The notes beneath the pieces are model-generated. The model ran no database searches, was not told the DNA's origin, and worked only from the letters and a program-made list of their open reading frames with translations. This document shows positions 42,422-53,060 of a stretch of DNA of 64,000 nucleotides, one piece after another; the stretch's first letter is position 1; each line of letters starts with the position of its first letter. This DNA is from Methanobacteriaceae archaeon (lineage in GTDB: Archaea; Methanobacteriota; Methanobacteria; Methanobacteriales; Methanobacteriaceae): assembly GCA_030016715.1 (NCBI GenBank), contig JASEJD010000009.1:1-64000 (forward strand), in the 5' to 3' direction. The position numbers were made by a program, and so were the translations under genes.

Positions 42422-43771
42422 GTGGAATGGGTGGAGAAAATACTGAAAAAAATCGTTCAATTCATCCATATTATTTTAAACTGGATGGTAAATGTATTAA
42501 TTCTATTTTCTAGAAGATTTTTGGAAATTGTTAATATCCCTCTTTTTTTCAGCAGCAAGATTATTAATTTTCTTAAAGATACTTCAAAAGTTTTAAGGGA
42601 AGCATTTATAGCTCTTTTTATATGTGCTATAGGAGATTTGATAGCTGGTTTACTTCTCAGCAAAATGACTGGAACATTTTTAATACTTCCAGGAATTCTG
42701 GTATTAATTCCAGGAGCAATTGGTATGAGGGGAAATATATTCGGAGCTTTAGGTTCAAGATTAGGCTCAAACCTTCACATAGGTACCCTATCTCCAAAAC
42801 TCAAAAAATCTAAATTATTAAACCAGAATATTAGTTCTGCAATCATTCTGACCATAATAATGTCCATATTCTTAGCAGTTATGGCGAAAGGATTCTGCAT
42901 TATTATGGGATTTGAAAGTATAGATCTGGTTGATTTTACAGTAATATCCGTTATGGGAGGAATATTTTCAGGAGCACTTCTTTTACCTGCTACCATAATA
43001 ATTTCAATTAAAAGTTATGAAAACGGATGGGATCCCGATAATATAACAACACCCCTTATAGCTGCAACAGGCGACCTTTTTACAATTCCATCAATAATTT
43101 TAGCAGTTCAAATACTATTATGGATTAGAAATGGATTATTTGAAGTGACTTTATTCATAATATTCATAATGATGGGAATAATTGGTTTTATTATTGGAAT
43201 AAAAGGAGAATATAGTTTAAAAATGATCATTAAACATAGCACCCCTACACTTTTTTTGTCATCGATATTTGGTACTACTGCTGGTACAATACTAAACAGC
43301 AGTTTTTCCACAATTTTAAATAACCCTAGCATTTTAGCTTTAATTCCACTATTTTCTGGTGAAAGTGGTGACTTGGTAAGCATACTTGGCGCTAGACTAT
43401 CATCAGGATTACATGTTGGGTCTATAGAATCCTCTCTTAAACCTAATAGTGAGGTATTAAGAAATTACGGAATAATTATAATCCTGGCCATTCTTATTTA
43501 TCCAATTATAGGATTAATTGCATATTTAGCTGCATTATCTTTAGGCATACCCTCTATAGGGGCTGAAGCTATGATTTTAATAAGCACCTTTGCCGGAATA
43601 TTGCTAACGCCTTTCATACTGTTGATTGGATTTTTTTTAAGTATCATAACCTATAAAAAAGGCTTAGATCCAGACAATATAGTTATACCATTATCAACCA
43701 GTTTAACTGATCCATTGGCCAATACCTTTCTGGTAATAATGATAATCATAATTTTAAATAGTTTGATGTAA
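42422..43771 (+). CDS. MgtE/SLC41-like divalent cation transporter
   Basis: 449 residues made of two tandem MgtE-type membrane domains. The first holds [20 protein letters not shown] and SNLHIG; the second holds [20 protein letters not shown] and SGLHVGS. This two-domain form without CBS regulatory part resembles SLC41 carriers and probably moves Mg2+ or a similar ion. GTG 42422 is chosen for GGGTGGT just before it; TTG 42398 is an alternative. A Lrp-like regulator precedes it. Confidence 0.88.
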   Translation: MEWVEKILKKIVQFIHIILNWMVNVLILFSRRFLEIVNIPLFFSSKIINFLKDTSKVLREAFIALFICAIGDLIAGLLLSKMTGTFLILPGILVLIPGAIGMRGNIFGALGSRLGSNLHIGTLSPKLKKSKLLNQNISSAIILTIIMSIFLAVMAKGFCIIMGFESIDLVDFTVISVMGGIFSGALLLPATIIISIKSYENGWDPDNITTPLIAATGDLFTIPSIILAVQILLWIRNGLFEVTLFIIFIMMGIIGFIIGIKGEYSLKMIIKHSTPTLFLSSIFGTTAGTILNSSFSTILNNPSILALIPLFSGESGDLVSILGARLSSGLHVGSIESSLKPNSEVLRNYGIIIILAILIYPIIGLIAYLAALSLGIPSIGAEAMILISTFAGILLTPFILLIGFFLSIITYKKGLDPDNIVIPLSTSLTDPLANTFLVIMIIIILNSLM

Positions 43772-43808
43772 CCTCTTTAAATATAGATTTGAAAAATAAT
43801 GAATTTTA

Positions 43809-44237
43809 TCAAGATTTAACATATTTAAGTGCTGAAGAATCTTCATTAATTGATTCTCCATTTTCCCATACCTTTTCCACTTGCAAAAATTCATTCACCC
43901 ATAGTCCAATTACTTTACAAGAAAGAGTATAGTTCTTTATTCGGTCTACAGCTTTTTTAATATGTCGCTTATGTGTTTCCTCATCTACTTGATTTGCTCC
44001 ACAATCAAAGTGTCCAACAATAAAAATATGATTAGAATCATGTTTATTTATGGATATGGTTAATCTGCTCAATACAGAAGTAGGATCATATCTTTTATTG
44101 GCCAGTAAACCATCCATACCTGGCTCAGTAATCATGTCTACATAATCTATTTCATAATTTTTAGTAATCCAATTGATTACTGGTAACTGAACCCTACCAT
44201 CAATACAATTAAAACATGTGGCAAACTTAGAATTCAT
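43809..44237 (-). CDS. Carbonic-anhydrase-like protein (short)
   Basis: 142 residues. C11, D13 and R15 (NCIDGR) with H76 and C79 (GHFDCGAN) match the zinc-site layout of beta-carbonic anhydrases, but the protein is shorter than the usual 180-220 residues and the rest is divergent. Whether it hydrates CO2 is open. ATG 44237 is chosen for GAGAGGA just before it. Confidence 0.75.
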   Translation of the reverse strand: MNSKFATCFNCIDGRVQLPVINWITKNYEIDYVDMITEPGMDGLLANKRYDPTSVLSRLTISINKHDSNHIFIVGHFDCGANQVDEETHKRHIKKAVDRIKNYTLSCKVIGLWVNEFLQVEKVWENGESINEDSSALKYVKS

Positions 44238-44513
44238 TTCTTTTCCTCTCAATATTTACTATTTAAGCCTAGCTTAATATTAACCGAAAATTTTATTTTA
44301 ATTCAATTTAAATGGCGTTATTAATCTTAAAATCTGTATAAGGATTTTTAAATCTGGTTTTCATCAAATTATCTTTGATTTCCAGTGACTTAATTTTTTC
44401 AATTATATGTTTTATTATTATATTATATAATCTTTTATAACAATATTTGTTGATGTATTGCAATCAAAAGAGTTAAATAGTTTTGTAGTAATATAATTTT
44501 TTTGGTGATAATT
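44238..44513. other. AT-rich gap before the ribbon-helix-helix gene
   Basis: 275 bases with no gene. It holds the divergent promoters of the carbonic-anhydrase-like gene and the small gene at 44514. No clear repeat is seen. Confidence 0.4.
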
Positions 44514-44663
44514 ATGCCCCATCAAAAAACATTGAACGTCAGAATACCCATGGAATTAATGGACAAATTTAAAGAAAAATCTTATAAAAAATTCCATTAT
44601 GAAAAAGGATCAATTAAAAGGGCGTGCATAGAAGCCCTAGAAGAATGGTGTGAAAAAAATTGA
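44514..44663 (+). CDS. Ribbon-helix-helix-like small protein
   Basis: 49 residues (MPHQKTLNVRIPMELMDK.. ending EEWCEKN). A beta strand with alternating polar residues (KTLNVRIP) and two helices fit the Arc/CopG ribbon-helix-helix fold, so it is a likely DNA-binding dimer. GGTGATAATT lies directly before the ATG. It stands just before an alpha/beta hydrolase gene (61 bases downstream) and may control it. Confidence 0.75.
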   Translation: MPHQKTLNVRIPMELMDKFKEKSYKKFHYEKGSIKRACIEALEEWCEKN

Positions 44664-44724
44664 TATAAATATTACATTCAATAATATTAATATATAAGGC
44701 ATGTATATAAAGAAGGAAGTCTAA

Positions 44725-45474
44725 ATGAAACTATTAAATTCAAAAAAGAAAGTTATTTTCTTATCATTCTTAGCATTAATATTACTTATTGCTGCATCTT
44801 TTATTTATTATGTATCTGACTACTATAAAGCAGACTATACGGCTCAAGCAGCCCTTAAATCAACAGATTTATATACTGTTTCAAATAATGCTGATTTTAT
44901 AACATTTACTCCCAAGATTAACACAAGTACAACAGGAGTAATTTTTTATCCCGGTGGTAAAGTTGAAGCAGAAGCATACTCTGTTTTAGCATCAAAGATT
45001 GCTTCCAATGGTTACACTACCATAATTGTGAAAATGCCGTTCAATTTAGCATTTTTTGGTTCAAATAAAGCAGATGGTATTATAGCTCAACACAGTGAAA
45101 TAAAAAATTGGGTGATGATTGGACATTCACTTGGAGGTGTTTTTGCTTCAGATTACGCTGTCAATAATCAAGATAAAATTGATGGAATAATATATCTAGC
45201 AGCCTATCCCTCTGCAGATGCTTCCAATACCACAATAAAAGCATTGTCAATTAGGGGTTCTTTGGATGGACTTACCACTAGCAGTGACATTTCTGATAAT
45301 ATTAATAGATTTCCCCAGAATACAACATTCATTACCATAGAGGGAGGTAATCACTATAATTTTGGTAATTATGGTGCTCAAGAAGGGGATAATAATAGCA
45401 CCATAACTAGAGAAAAACAACAAAATGAGACACTTAAATATGTACTTGAATTTCTTGAAAATCTATTGAATTAA
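44725..45474 (+). CDS. Membrane-anchored alpha/beta hydrolase
   Basis: 249 residues. An N-terminal membrane helix (8-30) leaves the catalytic domain outside. The nucleophile S135 lies in GHSLGG, Asp is probably in RGSLDGL (near 203) and His in GGNHYNFG (near 219). It is a dienelactone-hydrolase-like esterase or lipase; the substrate is unknown. GGAAGTC precedes the ATG. It lies behind the small ribbon-helix-helix gene. Confidence 0.85.
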   Translation: MKLLNSKKKVIFLSFLALILLIAASFIYYVSDYYKADYTAQAALKSTDLYTVSNNADFITFTPKINTSTTGVIFYPGGKVEAEAYSVLASKIASNGYTTIIVKMPFNLAFFGSNKADGIIAQHSEIKNWVMIGHSLGGVFASDYAVNNQDKIDGIIYLAAYPSADASNTTIKALSIRGSLDGLTTSSDISDNINRFPQNTTFITIEGGNHYNFGNYGAQEGDNNSTITREKQQNETLKYVLEFLENLLN

Positions 45475-47173
45475 AAATTCAATAAATTTTAATCCATTAA
45501 GTGATTAATTCATTAAATGAATATTATTTTTTCAAGTACTTTTTGTATCTACACTATTGATATTTAACCAATTCTATAATGATTTAAAAACTAATAAATT
45601 CAAAAAAATCATGAGAAACCTTTGAAAATCAATTATATAATTAAAATCGAATTTAATATCTATTTTTTGCTATTAAGCTTTAAACTTTATCTATTTTTAT
45701 TATTTTGAAAATAAGGATATGATTTAACATTATAATAATATAACCCTTAGATTTTTCATCACGAAAAAATTATTTTGCTTCAGATTTTGCATGTTTAATA
45801 ATTTATTTATTAGTACCTTCCTAAAAATACTTCTAATTTTAATTGAATAATTATTAAAACCCTTCTAAACCTATAAATTTAAGTATTAACATAATTTTAT
45901 TCGATAAATAAAAAGAAACATTATTAAAGTATCAGTAAAGAAGACTCGAATTAATGTTTTTTTTAGGTAGAATATTTAAAAATATCGATTCTATAAATCT
46001 AAACCCATAATCAGATCTAAAAGTGTTAAAAACATTAATAATAATGATTTTTATCCCCTTATAACTCGTCTTCACAAAAATATATTTTTCTAACATCACA
46101 GTTTAATGAGATGGTAAAATGATTAAAAAGGAACCATAAAATTGAGGAAATTATTCCAAATCAAAGATAGTTCATAAAGCTGTCCAACTCTCAGAATTTT
46201 TTATCCGAGATTTAAAGCCAAAAAAATACATATAAAATAGTTAATAATATCTTATAATGCAGAATAAACCGCTTAAAGACATTTAATATTAAAATTTTTA
46301 TTTTAGTAGATACAGCGCCAGTAGATTAGATTTACAGCTTAAACCGGTGCAAAAAACACCTCACTATAAAAAAGGGGAATTAATATGGAGTTAAGCATCC
46401 TCTTATGAATTTTATTATCGGATTAAAAGCCACCCAGCCAATAGAATAAAAAATATGCAATGCCAGTTGCACATTTTTTTAAATCCTATTCTAGCCTCCA
46501 CTAAAATTCTACAGATCAACGGAAAATAACGGACCACCCTAAAAAAAGAAATCAAATAACAAGAAAAAGGAAGACACCAAAAACTTTGATAGAGAAATAT
46601 TACATCTATAAAAAAACATGCGAAATAGGGGGAAAAACTATTTAGCATAATAATCATTCCCTATAATTTATCCTAAAAGTAAATTCAAATACCAAGACAA
46701 AAAGACCAATTAAACCATCATTTTACAGACATTTAAAGACCAATAAAAATAAAACTAAAAAAAACATATTAGAACCCTTAAAAAAAAGAAAAATAATCAC
46801 GAAAAATTAACAATTAAAAACAATACAAACCAGTAAATGGTTAAAATCGAATATCTTTTCTATAATATCTGCAAATCAAGGCTTAAAATAAAAAAATTAC
46901 AAAAGTACACACCAAAATCGGCCACAAGAACAACTAAAAACAAATTTATATTATTTCAGCATAAGGCTACCCACAACTACTATTTTACAAGACAAAAAAC
47001 TAGCCTTAAAAAGACTATCCAAACCATGAAAAATCTAAGACCCTAGATTATTTTTATTCGTGAAACTGAACTCACTAAGGAGATATGTAGGTTAACTGAA
47101 AATATAATAAATATAATCAAATATAATAATTAAGAAAGATTAAAATTTTAGTTTTGGAAGGGGGGAATATTTA
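45475..47173. other. 1.7-kb gap with strand-skewed composition
   Basis: No supported gene. From about 46560 to 47040 the plus strand is strongly A- and C-rich with few G, which differs from other gaps here. Short frames at 46415-46657 (-) and 46837-47046 (+) lack binding sites and family likeness. Small structures include a GGTG/CACC hairpin (about 46345-46360) followed by GGGGAATTAATATG. It may be a noncoding RNA, a degraded surface-protein region or simply relic DNA. Confidence 0.4.
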
Positions 47174-48124
47174 ATGATAAAGGGATTTAATATGAATAAT
47201 CACTTATTTAAATATTTAATTGTTATGGGGCTGATAATATGTTCTGTTTCGATTGTAACTGCCCATCAACCGAGAATAATTGATGGAGATTTTTCCTTCC
47301 CCGAAAATGCAATCCTTATAGAAGAACCAGAAATATCACAAGCATTTTACGGAGAACTGAATGATAAGCCTGTTTATTATAAAATTAGCTCTGATAAACC
47401 GTTCCAGTTATATGTGGGAATTCTTATCCCTGACATTTCAGGGGTTGAAAAAAATTATATGTCCGTAGAGGTTACTGATTCCTCTGGTGAAACAGTATTA
47501 TTTTTAAATGGCTCTGATCATGATTGGAAACCTTATTTTGAGGAATTTGGAGGAGATCAATATCTGGAAGGTCCGGAGGTTCGTAAGAATGTTAGTGCCG
47601 GAACATATTACATCAAAGTTTTCAATGATGACAATAAGGGAAAATATTCATTGGCTGTTGGAGAAATAGAAGCATTTCCACCTGAAGAAGCCTTGCAAGC
47701 CATGTTTCTTTTACCTATCCTGAAACAGCGATTTTTTGAAAAAAATATTATAGGCCTGTTTTTACAATTTATTGGTATTATAGTTGCCCTAGGTACTTTA
47801 ACCATCATCCTATCATTACTATTCAAATCAAGAAAATCAGAAGATTGGCTAAAAATTACTATTAAGGTAAATTCCTATATTAAGAATTATTACTGGGCAG
47901 CTTTCATATTAACCATAATATTATGGCTAGCACATTATATTACCAATCCCCTAAACATACTTGGAAATATCAACACTCTGGTTTTAGTAATTATAGTAGC
48001 ACTGTCCTACCATTTAAATAAAAAGTTAGTTAATATAACTGAGAATAAGTTATATTTAAAAAGAACCATAGCTCTATATGTATTTTGGTGGTTATTTGTA
48101 TTTTTAACTGTTGCTGTTATCTAA
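47174..48124 (+). CDS. Secreted/membrane protein with PPC-like domain
   Basis: 316 residues. A signal peptide (about 1-30, ending VTA-HQ) precedes an exported beta-sandwich of about 130 residues (YGELNDKPVYYKI, then NVSAGTYYIKVFND, like pre-peptidase C-terminal domains) and four membrane helices (about 190-215, 235-255, 265-280, 295-315). The function is unknown. GGGGGGAAT precedes the ATG. The small multidrug-export-like gene follows 34 bases downstream. Confidence 0.75.
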   Translation: MIKGFNMNNHLFKYLIVMGLIICSVSIVTAHQPRIIDGDFSFPENAILIEEPEISQAFYGELNDKPVYYKISSDKPFQLYVGILIPDISGVEKNYMSVEVTDSSGETVLFLNGSDHDWKPYFEEFGGDQYLEGPEVRKNVSAGTYYIKVFNDDNKGKYSLAVGEIEAFPPEEALQAMFLLPILKQRFFEKNIIGLFLQFIGIIVALGTLTIILSLLFKSRKSEDWLKITIKVNSYIKNYYWAAFILTIILWLAHYITNPLNILGNINTLVLVIIVALSYHLNKKLVNITENKLYLKRTIALYVFWWLFVFLTVAVI

Positions 48125-48158
48125 CAGATAAATTTCTAAAGTATATTAGGAGTAGTTT

Positions 48159-48584
48159 ATGGAGATTATTACGGTATTAATTATTTTTGGACTGGCTATT
48201 TTAGAATTATGGGCAGCTATACCTGCTGGTTTTGCACTAGATCTAGATCCCCCTATGATTATACTGCTTTCTTCTTCTGGTAATATTGTTGGAGCCTTAA
48301 TAATATTGTTTATAGGTGAAAATTTCAGAGATCATATTTTAGATTGGAGTTTGGGTGAAGATAAGAAGAGTAGCCGTGCCTATCAGATATGGAATAAATA
48401 TGGTTTAATAGGGTTGGGATTGTCATCACCAATTTTATTCGGAGCATGGTTAGGTACTGCTATTGGAATTGCTTTGGAAGCTCCTAATGAACGTTTAATG
48501 TTGTGGCTAAGTATAGGTATTGTTTTATGGAGCATTTTACTAACAACTGCCATATATTATGGGTTTTTTATAATAGATATTTAG
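48159..48584 (+). CDS. Small multi-drug export family membrane protein
   Basis: 141 residues, four to five membrane helices. ELWAAIPAGFALDLDPPMII and KYGLIGLGLSSPILFGAWLG are the typical signature of the sm_multidrug_ex (COG2426-like) family. Despite the name, transport has not been shown for archaeal members. AGGAG precedes the ATG. It probably forms one transcript with the gene at 47174. Confidence 0.85.
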   Translation: MEIITVLIIFGLAILELWAAIPAGFALDLDPPMIILLSSSGNIVGALIILFIGENFRDHILDWSLGEDKKSSRAYQIWNKYGLIGLGLSSPILFGAWLGTAIGIALEAPNERLMLWLSIGIVLWSILLTTAIYYGFFIIDI

Positions 48585-48865
48585 TTTAAAGTATTTCTGG
48601 CTTTAATATTATTTTATTTTTTTTAACAGCTTGTCCACTTAAAAAATTCTATGCTAAAGAAAGATCTGTTTTTTATTAATAAAGAAACAATATTAGACTT
48701 GGGATAGTTAGTGTATGGAACTTGATCGAAACATTTAATAGTATAACAAGTAAATTTTAAAGAGATATTAACCTAAAATTAATATAATTAGATTATGATA
48801 TTTATTTTAAGATACTATTAATATATTACAATTAACGTTTAAAATAGCATTAAAAGGTGTTTCAA

Positions 48866-49960
48866 TTGGATAAGATAAAAATTGCCATAATTGGTTTAGG
48901 TAACTGTGCCAGCTCACTTATACAAGGTATTTATTATTATAAAGATAAACAACCAGAAGATGCCATAGGTTTGATGCACTGGGATATTGGAGGATATAAT
49001 CCTGGAGACATTGAAGTTGTGGCTGCTTTTGATATAGACAAGAGAAAGGTAGGTAAAGATATAAATGAGGCCATATTTGCCAAACCCAACTGTACACAAG
49101 TTTTCTGTAAAGATATTCCTGAAACTGGAGTTAAAGTATCTATGGGAAAAGTATTAGATGGTGTAGCACCTCATATGGAAGATTATCCAGACGATTATAC
49201 TTTTATTGTGTCGGACGAAGAAGAATCAGACGTTGTTCAGATATTGAAGGATAGCAAAGCTGAAGTTCTTTTAAATTATCTACCAGTAGGTTCTGAAAAA
49301 GCGGCTCGTTTCTATGCCCAGTGCGCCTTAGATGCAGGAGTAGCCTATATAAACAATATGCCTGTTTTCATAGTAAGTGATAATGAATGGGCCTCTAAAT
49401 TTGAAGAAAAAGGAATACCTATAGTTGGGGATGATATTAAAGCACAAATTGGTGCTACCATCACCCATAGAACCCTGGCTAACCTTTTCAAAGAAAGAGG
49501 GGTTAAATTAGATCGTACTTATCAACTTAATACCGGTGGAAATACTGATTTTCTCAACATGCTTAATAGAAACCGCCTCGATTCAAAAAAAGAATCAAAA
49601 ACTGAGGCAGTACAATCCATACTTGCAGAACGTTTAGAACCAGAAAATATACATATTGGCCCAAGTGATTATGTAAACTGGCAGAAAGATAATAAAATCT
49701 GCTTTCTACGTATGGAAGGACGAACCTTTGGTGACGTTCCCATGAATATAGAATTAAGATTGAGTGTGGAAGACTCTCCCAATTCAGCAGGTTGTGTCAT
49801 AGACGCAATTAGATGCTGTAAACTGGCACTAGAGAGGGGTATTGGAGGACAATTAACTTCCATTTCAGCATATACAATGAAACACCCCCCAGAACAATTT
49901 GTTGATGAAAAAGCCTATGAGATGGTAAATGAGTTTATAGAAGGAAAAAGAGAAAGATAA
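48866..49960 (+). CDS. ino1: L-myo-inositol-1-phosphate synthase
   Basis: 364-residue NAD enzyme that turns glucose 6-phosphate into inositol 1-phosphate, used for archaeal phospholipid headgroups. The Rossmann motif IIGLGNCASS is at the N-terminus, and NYLPVGSEKA, GDDIKAQIG, QLNTGGNTDFLNML and IHIGPSDYV match the family. The start is TTG 48866: AAAAGGTG lies 6 bases before it, while the GTG at 48857 belongs to that site. A hairpin AATCTT-ATT-AAGATT (49969-49983) follows the gene and may end the transcript. Confidence 0.96.
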   Translation: MDKIKIAIIGLGNCASSLIQGIYYYKDKQPEDAIGLMHWDIGGYNPGDIEVVAAFDIDKRKVGKDINEAIFAKPNCTQVFCKDIPETGVKVSMGKVLDGVAPHMEDYPDDYTFIVSDEEESDVVQILKDSKAEVLLNYLPVGSEKAARFYAQCALDAGVAYINNMPVFIVSDNEWASKFEEKGIPIVGDDIKAQIGATITHRTLANLFKERGVKLDRTYQLNTGGNTDFLNMLNRNRLDSKKESKTEAVQSILAERLEPENIHIGPSDYVNWQKDNKICFLRMEGRTFGDVPMNIELRLSVEDSPNSAGCVIDAIRCCKLALERGIGGQLTSISAYTMKHPPEQFVDEKAYEMVNEFIEGKRER

Positions 49961-50494
49961 TCTACTTCAATCTTATTAAGATTTATTAATTTTTAAAAAT
50001 TTGAATAAAACTCTTCATATATACCTTCAATAATATTACCATTACCAAAGACCGGGATTGAAATAATAATCTAATGGTCACCATAATTAATCCAAATCAA
50101 TATTTAACAGATTTAAGGATTTAGTATTAAATATTTTTGAATCCAACCAATGGCCATTGAAATTGCTTGGTTTATCATTGCATATACTTAACTTGCAATT
50201 CAGAACCCTCCAAAATTCTTTTCCATTCTTTTGGTAATTATTTCAACCTTTTATCCATTTTTCGCGATGAAGAATATTATAAAAAAATAATAATGAGGTA
50301 ATATATACTATTTTCTTAAATTATCCTATTTTTTTCTGGAAATTCTAATATGTAATAAGTTGTAAGGATAGAATATTAAAATATAATTAATGTGTTTATA
50401 TGTAGTTTGCAAGCTATAGGGACATTATATATGGAACTTTGTACTATGTATATAGAGAAATAAAAATTATTTAAGGGACACTGTGAGGGTCACG
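49961..50494. other. AT-rich gap upstream of pycB
   Basis: About 530 bases without a gene. It starts with the possible terminator of ino1 and ends with a TATA-like ATTATATATGG (about 50423) roughly 70 bases before pycB. Nothing else is evident. Confidence 0.45.
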
Positions 50495-52216
50495 ATGAAA
50501 AGAATAAAGATCATAGAAACAGCACTAAGGGATGGACATCAGTCTCTTCTAGCAACCAGAATGAGAACTCGGGATATGCTACCTATTGCTGAAGAAATGG
50601 ATAAAGTAGGATTTTTTTCAATGGAAGTTTGGGGAGGTGCAACCTTCGATACATGCATTCGCTATCTAAACGAGGATCCATGGAAAAGACTAAGGGATCT
50701 TAAAGAAGTGATCACTAAAACACCGCTTCAAATGTTATTAAGGGGCCAAAACCTGGTGGGTTACAAACACTATCCCGATGATATAGTACGAAAATTTGTA
50801 GAAAAGTCCTATGAAAATGGTATAGATGTATTCAGGATATTTGATGCTCTGAATGATATTAGAAATATGGAACTATCCATTAAGGTTGCAAAAGAACAAG
50901 GCGCTTATGTACAAGGTACTATATCATACACAATTAGCCCCTTTCACACGGTAGAAAAATATGTTGAGTTTGTAAAAAAATTAGAAGAATTAGAATGTGA
51001 TGCAGTAACTATAAAGGATATGGCGGGACTTATATCTCCCCAAGATACTTATGAACTAATCACCGCTCTTAAAGAACAGACAGATCTTGATATTAATTTA
51101 CATTGTCACTGTACTAGTGGTATGACCCCCATGAGTTACTATGTAGCATGTGAAGCTGGAGTTGATGTTCTTGATACAGCAATATCACCATTTGCATGGG
51201 GAGCATCACAACCTCCAACCGAAAGTATAGTGGCTGCACTAAAAAACACACCTTATGATACTGGGCTTGACTTAAAAATTTTAACCCATATCAAGAAATA
51301 TTTCGAAAAGATTAAGAAGAAATACAGTAGTATTCTAGATCCTATTGCTGAAGGGATTGATACTGACGTTCTAATCTACCAAATCCCTGGAGGAATGCTT
51401 TCAAACCTTGTATCTCAACTAAAACAGCAAGATGCAATGGATAAATATGAAGAAGTATTAGCTGAAATGCCTAAAGTAAGAAAGGAATTAGGATATCCAC
51501 CATTAGTCACACCGACCAGTCAAATTGTGGGAATCCAGGCTGTGATGAATGTTTTAGGTGAAGAAAGATATAAATCAGTATCCAAAGAGGTTAAAGATTA
51601 TGTTAAAGGGTGTTATGGTAAACCACCCGCACCTATTGATCAAGAGATTGCTAAGAAAATAATTGGTGATGAAGAGAAAATTGATGTTAGGCCTGCAGAC
51701 CTCCTAGAACCACAATTTGAAGAATTGAAAAAAGAAGCTGAGGAAATGGGTTTAGTTAAAAAAGAAGAAGATATTCTAACTTACGCACTATATCCTGCAG
51801 TTGCACCTAAATTTCTGAGAGGAGAGGCTGAAGAAGAAACATTAGAACCTCCAAAAGAAACAGGATCAACTGAAATCTCTGATGCAATACCAACTGAGTA
51901 TAGCGTTGAAGTAGATGGAGATGTATTTGATGTGAAGGTTGTTCCCACAGGTTATATGGCAATTACTGATGCTAATACATCAAATCAACCCTCCGGACCT
52001 GTTGAGGGCGGTGTAACTTCAACTATGCAGGGAATGATCTTAAAACTTAAAGTTAACTTGGGTGATAAGGTTAAGGAAGGTGATGTGGTGGCGGTGATTG
52101 AAGCCATGAAAATGGAAAATGACATCCACGCCCCCCGATCTGGAACTTTAGAAGAGATATTTGTTGCAGAAGGTGATACTGTTAATGCAGGGGACACCTT
52201 AATGGTCATTAAATAA
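50495..52216 (+). CDS. pycB: Pyruvate carboxylase subunit B
   Basis: 573 residues. The carboxyltransferase TIM barrel (ALRDGHQSLLATRMRT near residue 10, then the MLLRGQNLVGYKHY segment and HCHCTSGM) is followed by a flexible acidic linker and a C-terminal biotinyl domain with K539 in EAMKMEND. With the separate subunit A it makes oxaloacetate for the incomplete TCA path. GTGAGGGTC precedes ATG 50495; the GTG of that site is at 50483. The oxaloacetate decarboxylase alpha chain is very similar, but methanogens use the carboxylase. Confidence 0.95.
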   Translation: MKRIKIIETALRDGHQSLLATRMRTRDMLPIAEEMDKVGFFSMEVWGGATFDTCIRYLNEDPWKRLRDLKEVITKTPLQMLLRGQNLVGYKHYPDDIVRKFVEKSYENGIDVFRIFDALNDIRNMELSIKVAKEQGAYVQGTISYTISPFHTVEKYVEFVKKLEELECDAVTIKDMAGLISPQDTYELITALKEQTDLDINLHCHCTSGMTPMSYYVACEAGVDVLDTAISPFAWGASQPPTESIVAALKNTPYDTGLDLKILTHIKKYFEKIKKKYSSILDPIAEGIDTDVLIYQIPGGMLSNLVSQLKQQDAMDKYEEVLAEMPKVRKELGYPPLVTPTSQIVGIQAVMNVLGEERYKSVSKEVKDYVKGCYGKPPAPIDQEIAKKIIGDEEKIDVRPADLLEPQFEELKKEAEEMGLVKKEEDILTYALYPAVAPKFLRGEAEEETLEPPKETGSTEISDAIPTEYSVEVDGDVFDVKVVPTGYMAITDANTSNQPSGPVEGGVTSTMQGMILKLKVNLGDKVKEGDVVAVIEAMKMENDIHAPRSGTLEEIFVAEGDTVNAGDTLMVIK

Positions 52217-52292
52217 GAAGAAAATCATTATTAGAAAAATATATACAATATATCTTTCTTCATTAATATTAATAAATTCTCTTAAACTTTAA

Positions 52293-52982
52293 TTAATCCA
52301 TGTATCTAGTAACATCGCTAATTTTTGCTTTTTTAAAAGCCCTTTTACGTCTTAGACAGGATTCACATACGCCACAATGAAATTCATCACCAAGATAGCA
52401 TGAATAAGTTAAATGTAATGGGGCTCCAATATCTTTACCTATTTCAACAATTTCTTTTTTGTTACTTTTTATTAAAGGTGCTTTAATCTCTATTTCTTCA
52501 GGCGATCCAATAAATAAAAGATGATTAAATGTTTCTAAAAATTCTTCTGAATTATCAGGAAAAGTGATGGCTTCCTCATAATCCCAACCCACTATAATCT
52601 TTTTAGCATTCTCTGCTTCAGCGTAAGCTGTTGCTATAGCGGTAAAAACAATATTTCTACCAGGAACCCATACCAAACTAGCAGTTTCATGGCATAATTC
52701 TTCATCATCTAACATTTCCATTTTCATTTCAGGTACATCTCTAGAAGATGTTAAAGCCGAACCACTTATTTCACCCATCCAGGGAAGATCAATAACCGTA
52801 TGAACAATACCCAACTCATCACAGATTGCTTTAGATGATGATATTTCCATTTTAAAACTTTTTTGTCCATAATTAAAGGTTAAAGCATGGATATCATAAT
52901 GATCCTTATATAATGCTGTGGCCACTGTAGAATCCAAGCCTCCAGAAAGAACAGTTATTGCCTTTTCTTTATATTTTTCCAT
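52293..52982 (-). CDS. queC: 7-cyano-7-deazaguanine synthase QueC
   Basis: 229 residues. It makes preQ0 for archaeosine in tRNA. The ATP loop SGGLDST is at residues 13-19, and the zinc site uses C195, C203, C206 and C209 (CYLGDEFHCGVCESC). Length is normal. AAAGGAG precedes the ATG. It follows LarC on the minus strand with a 78-base gap. Confidence 0.96.
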   Translation of the reverse strand: MEKYKEKAITVLSGGLDSTVATALYKDHYDIHALTFNYGQKSFKMEISSSKAICDELGIVHTVIDLPWMGEISGSALTSSRDVPEMKMEMLDDEELCHETASLVWVPGRNIVFTAIATAYAEAENAKKIIVGWDYEEAITFPDNSEEFLETFNHLLFIGSPEEIEIKAPLIKSNKKEIVEIGKDIGAPLHLTYSCYLGDEFHCGVCESCLRRKRAFKKAKISDVTRYMD

Positions 52983-53060
52983 AAAAAAACTCCTTTAATG
53001 ATTAAAAATATTTTAATGAATTTAATATGAATAGGGGATAAATTTCTAAAAATATAGATA

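Noticed and set aside
46415-46657. 80-residue hydrophobic frame on the minus strand
   Set aside because: The Phe/Cys-rich content mirrors the A-rich plus strand, and there is no ribosome binding site.
46837-47046. 69-residue Lys/Thr-rich frame
   Set aside because: No ribosome binding site and no family likeness; its composition follows from the A/C-rich strand.
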